NCBI GenBank assembly: GCA_963843465.1
Contig: CAWJKP010000002.1
Location: 558,001 to 622,000, forward strand
DNA: 64,000 bases
Reading direction: 5' to 3'
DNA from: CAWJKP01 sp963843465
Lineage (GTDB): Bacteria > Planctomycetota > Planctomycetia > Pirellulales > Thermoguttaceae
Both the position numbers and the translations under genes were made by a program. Below the pieces are notes generated by a model. That model made no database searches, was not told the DNA's origin, and was given only the letters and a program-made list of their open reading frames with translations. Shown piece by piece: positions 62,211 through 64,000 of the stretch (positions are counted from its first letter, which is position 1; each line of letters begins with the position of its first letter).

Positions 62211-63359
62211 TCAGCGGACCGTGGCCAGGTAGCGCAGGAAGGCGGCGTCGAGCTTCTTCAGGTCGCCGAAGGCCGCTTGGAACTCGGCCAGCCGCGTGGC
62301 CTCCGTGTCCCAGATCAGCGGCTTCTTTTTGGAGAGCATCCGCAGGTAAGCCACGTACTGCTTGGAACAACGGTGGACCAGGTAGTAGGTCAGGGCCCAG
62401 GCCTCGGCATAGGCGTCCAGGGCGAGGCTGCTGTCACGGAAACGCTTGTCGTTGACAAGGAGCGTCCTCAGCGAGTCGGCCCCACGGTGCCGCAGGTATT
62501 GCTGGAACTGGGTCAGCCGTGGCCGGTTTACCCCGCCCATGTTCCGCCAGCCCGACGCGCTGGACAGATCGGGCGTCTCGAAATAGACTGCCAAGCCCTC
62601 GCTGAACCAGTAGGGGCAGTCGCTCAGCCGGGTCTGAAGTCCGCAGTTGAAGGCGATCTGATGGGTCGCCTCGTGGACGATCGTGGCCACCAGCCGCTCG
62701 GCGTCGGGGTGGGATAGGACTTTGCGGATGGCCGAACTGCCGTGGTCGCGCCCGCCGCCCAGCGCCTGCACGCCCGACAGGTCGTACATCGCCATGCGGT
62801 TGGTGCGGAGGTTGAAGTAGCCGATGACCGACTTGCCGGCCGCGCCCAGGTCCGGCCCGCAATACTTCAGGTACGACTGCTCGTCGGCGAAGACGATCGC
62901 CACCAAGGGAAACTCCGGCTCGACGAGGTTGAAGTCTCTCGACTTCCAATACTTGTTGAAGGCCGCGTAAAGCCGCTCGAAAAGCCCGCCACACCATTGG
63001 GCATAGACCGGCGACGTGTTGTACAGGACCACGTAATGGGCCGTCTGGTGGACCTTGAAGCCCGCCGGCAAGGTGTGCCGGAGCTGCCCGGCAAGCTCGT
63101 CCGCGGCCAGGGGCTTGAAAGGCGCCGCATCGCTGGATTGCTTGACCAGCTCCTTCGGCTCGACCTGCCAGAGGACCCCATCCTGACCCTGAATCAACAC
63201 GCCGCCGTCCTGGGCCGTCGTCAGGATCCGCCCCTGAACCTCCGTCTGGCGGCCGTCGCGGCGGACGGTCACGTGATCCATGGCCTCGGTCGGGCCCGAC
63301 AAGGCCAGACCCACGGCCAACCACAGCGGCAACCTGACAGCGATTCCCATGCGGTTCAT
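62211..63359 (-). CDS. DUF1570-family putative secreted metallopeptidase
   Basis: The 382-aa protein has a signal peptide (IAVRLPLWLAVGLALSG) and a short beta domain (VTVRRDGRQTEVQGRILTTA). A catalytic-like region follows with HEATH (VATIVHEATHQIAFNCGL) and the glutamate-containing WFSEGLAVYFETPD about 28 residues on. This is the HExxH plus distal Glu arrangement of gluzincin peptidases. DUF1570 proteins are typical of planctomycetes and unproven as enzymes. TAHYVVLYNTSPVYAQWCG is the conserved N-terminal family motif. Confidence 0.85.
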   Translation of the reverse strand: MNRMGIAVRLPLWLAVGLALSGPTEAMDHVTVRRDGRQTEVQGRILTTAQDGGVLIQGQDGVLWQVEPKELVKQSSDAAPFKPLAADELAGQLRHTLPAGFKVHQTAHYVVLYNTSPVYAQWCGGLFERLYAAFNKYWKSRDFNLVEPEFPLVAIVFADEQSYLKYCGPDLGAAGKSVIGYFNLRTNRMAMYDLSGVQALGGGRDHGSSAIRKVLSHPDAERLVATIVHEATHQIAFNCGLQTRLSDCPYWFSEGLAVYFETPDLSSASGWRNMGGVNRPRLTQFQQYLRHRGADSLRTLLVNDKRFRDSSLALDAYAEAWALTYYLVHRCSKQYVAYLRMLSKKKPLIWDTEATRLAEFQAAFGDLKKLDAAFLRYLATVR

Positions 63360-63369
63360 TATACCTCAT

Positions 63370-63424
63370 GTAGGTTATGCTTCAGCATAACATTTCCCGG
63401 CTGTTATGCTGAAGCATAACCTAC
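63370..63424. repeat. Inverted-repeat element, family C copy 2
   Basis: Perfect 21-bp arms (63371-63391 and 63403-63423) contain GTTATGCTTCAGCATAAC, itself a hairpin. The loop matches copy 1 (44080-44120) on the opposite strand. The right arm supplies the TAG stop of the permease gene. Confidence 0.9.
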
Positions 63425-64000
63425 AACTCGGCGCGCCGCCGAAGGGCCAGCCAAGCTGCGGCGGCGGCGATGACGGCGAAAAGGGCCACCTGCGCCAGGC
63501 AAATCCCCGCCACCTGGTCCTCGATGCCATAATGGATCAGCCCGAAGATCCGCCGCGAAAGCGTCTCCATCCCCGGCGGCACCACCAGGATGCTGGCCGC
63601 CAGATCGCCGCTGGCCACCGCCAGGGCCACCAGCCAGGCCAACGCCAGGGCGGGGAGCCGGTTGGGTAGCGCGATCCGCACCAGCCGGGCCATCGGACCG
63701 GCGCCGTCGATCACCGCCGCCTCCAGCAACTCCGCGGGGATCGTGCCCAGGCCCTGCCAGAGAATCAGCGTGGCCGGCGGCAGAGCCCGCGCGGTCCACG
63801 CCAGCCACGGCGCGGCGATCGTGTAGTCGTAGAGATAGACCAGCGGTGGAATCCCCCGCTGGTTCAACAGCCCGATGATCGCCAGCCCTAGCACGGGCCC
63901 CGGCAGCGCCAGGCCGATGGCCGAAAGGGTCACCACCAGGCCGGCCCAGAGGCCGCCTCGCCGGGCCAGCCAGGCCCCAGCGGTCCCCAGGATCGTTGCG
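63421..64000 (-). CDS. ABC transporter permease, iron/thiamine-type, N-terminus cut by window
   Basis: The frame enters from the right edge and ends at the TAG 63421-63423. About 193 codons are visible, with membrane segments (GLWAGLVVTLSAIGLALPG, LGLAIIGLLN, ALALAWLVALAVASG, LFAVIAAAAAWLAL) and the EAA loop EAAVIDGAGPMARLVRIALP that contacts the ATPase. The closest pattern is the second half of fused FbpB/ThiP/AfuB-type permeases. Substrate cannot be told. The start and first half lie outside the window. Confidence 0.85.
   Translation of the reverse strand, partial: ATILGTAGAWLARRGGLWAGLVVTLSAIGLALPGPVLGLAIIGLLNQRGIPPLVYLYDYTIAAPWLAWTARALPPATLILWQGLGTIPAELLEAAVIDGAGPMARLVRIALPNRLPALALAWLVALAVASGDLAASILVVPPGMETLSRRIFGLIHYGIEDQVAGICLAQVALFAVIAAAAAWLALRRRAEL

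Overview
The window is GC-rich and reads as chromosomal DNA of a planctomycete, most likely Pirellulales-like. The evidence is secreted quinoprotein-like beta-propellers with the N-terminal WPQFRG motif, Tat-exported Gfo/Idh oxidoreductases, an LEPR-XLL-type leader on an RHS giant protein, a DUF1570 putative peptidase, a planctomycete-type DnaA C-terminus and many short secreted proteins of unknown role. I found no tRNA, rRNA, CRISPR array, transposase or phage genes.

Layout. (1) 1-15.1 kb is a glycan-utilisation region: a GH2 glycosidase, an HtrA/Deg-like protease, a beta-propeller fused in frame to a GH36-like alpha-galactosidase, a GH78 alpha-L-rhamnosidase, a Gfo/Idh oxidoreductase, an aldo/keto-reductase-like Tat protein and a large beta-propeller. 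(2) 15.2-35.4 kb is a surface-glycan or exopolysaccharide region: GT2, GT4 and GT-C type glycosyltransferases, two AlkP-superfamily phosphodiesterases (one a pseudogene), a flippase, a small sulfotransferase, two NAD-dependent sugar epimerases, an HlyD-type adaptor, two novel membrane proteins, an outer-membrane barrel and a TolC-like lipoprotein. (3) 35.9-40.3 kb is an RHS/YD-repeat protein whose C-terminal domain is interrupted by a roughly 56-bp hairpin element. (4) 40.7-64 kb is mostly housekeeping: ygiQ, a GT9 heptosyltransferase-like gene, a CorC/CNNM-like protein, a YwqK/MORN-like secreted protein, a Nudix hydrolase, csrA, bacteriohemerythrin, a PAP2 phosphatase, ruvC-ruvA, guaB, an FmdB-like zinc ribbon, nnrE, a PDZ protein, a GNAT, dnaA, a second Gfo/Idh protein, DUF1570 and an ABC permease cut by the window end.

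Two things cut across all regions. First, about twenty gaps or gene edges carry short hairpin elements that share one architecture: a short self-complementary arm, a spacer, then the same arm inverted. They fall into several unrelated sequence families, three of them present in two or more copies here. Some have landed in genes: they form the linker of the propeller-GH36 fusion, break the RHS tip, supply a possible GTG start at 54153 and supply the stop codon of the ABC permease. This is my best candidate for an undescribed system. Second, nine clear frame breaks (ten with the GT-C junction) are all of the same sign, each repaired by adding one base, often in a short homopolymer. That points to systematic single-base deletions in the sequence, so most of these genes should not be called dead without checking reads.

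The other candidate system is the four-gene, tightly coupled operon at 18.0-23.9 kb (HlyD adaptor, TPR membrane protein, jelly-roll membrane protein, GT-C enzyme). It lies between two AlkP-type phosphodiesterase genes and next to a flippase, and probably builds or decorates an exported glycan.
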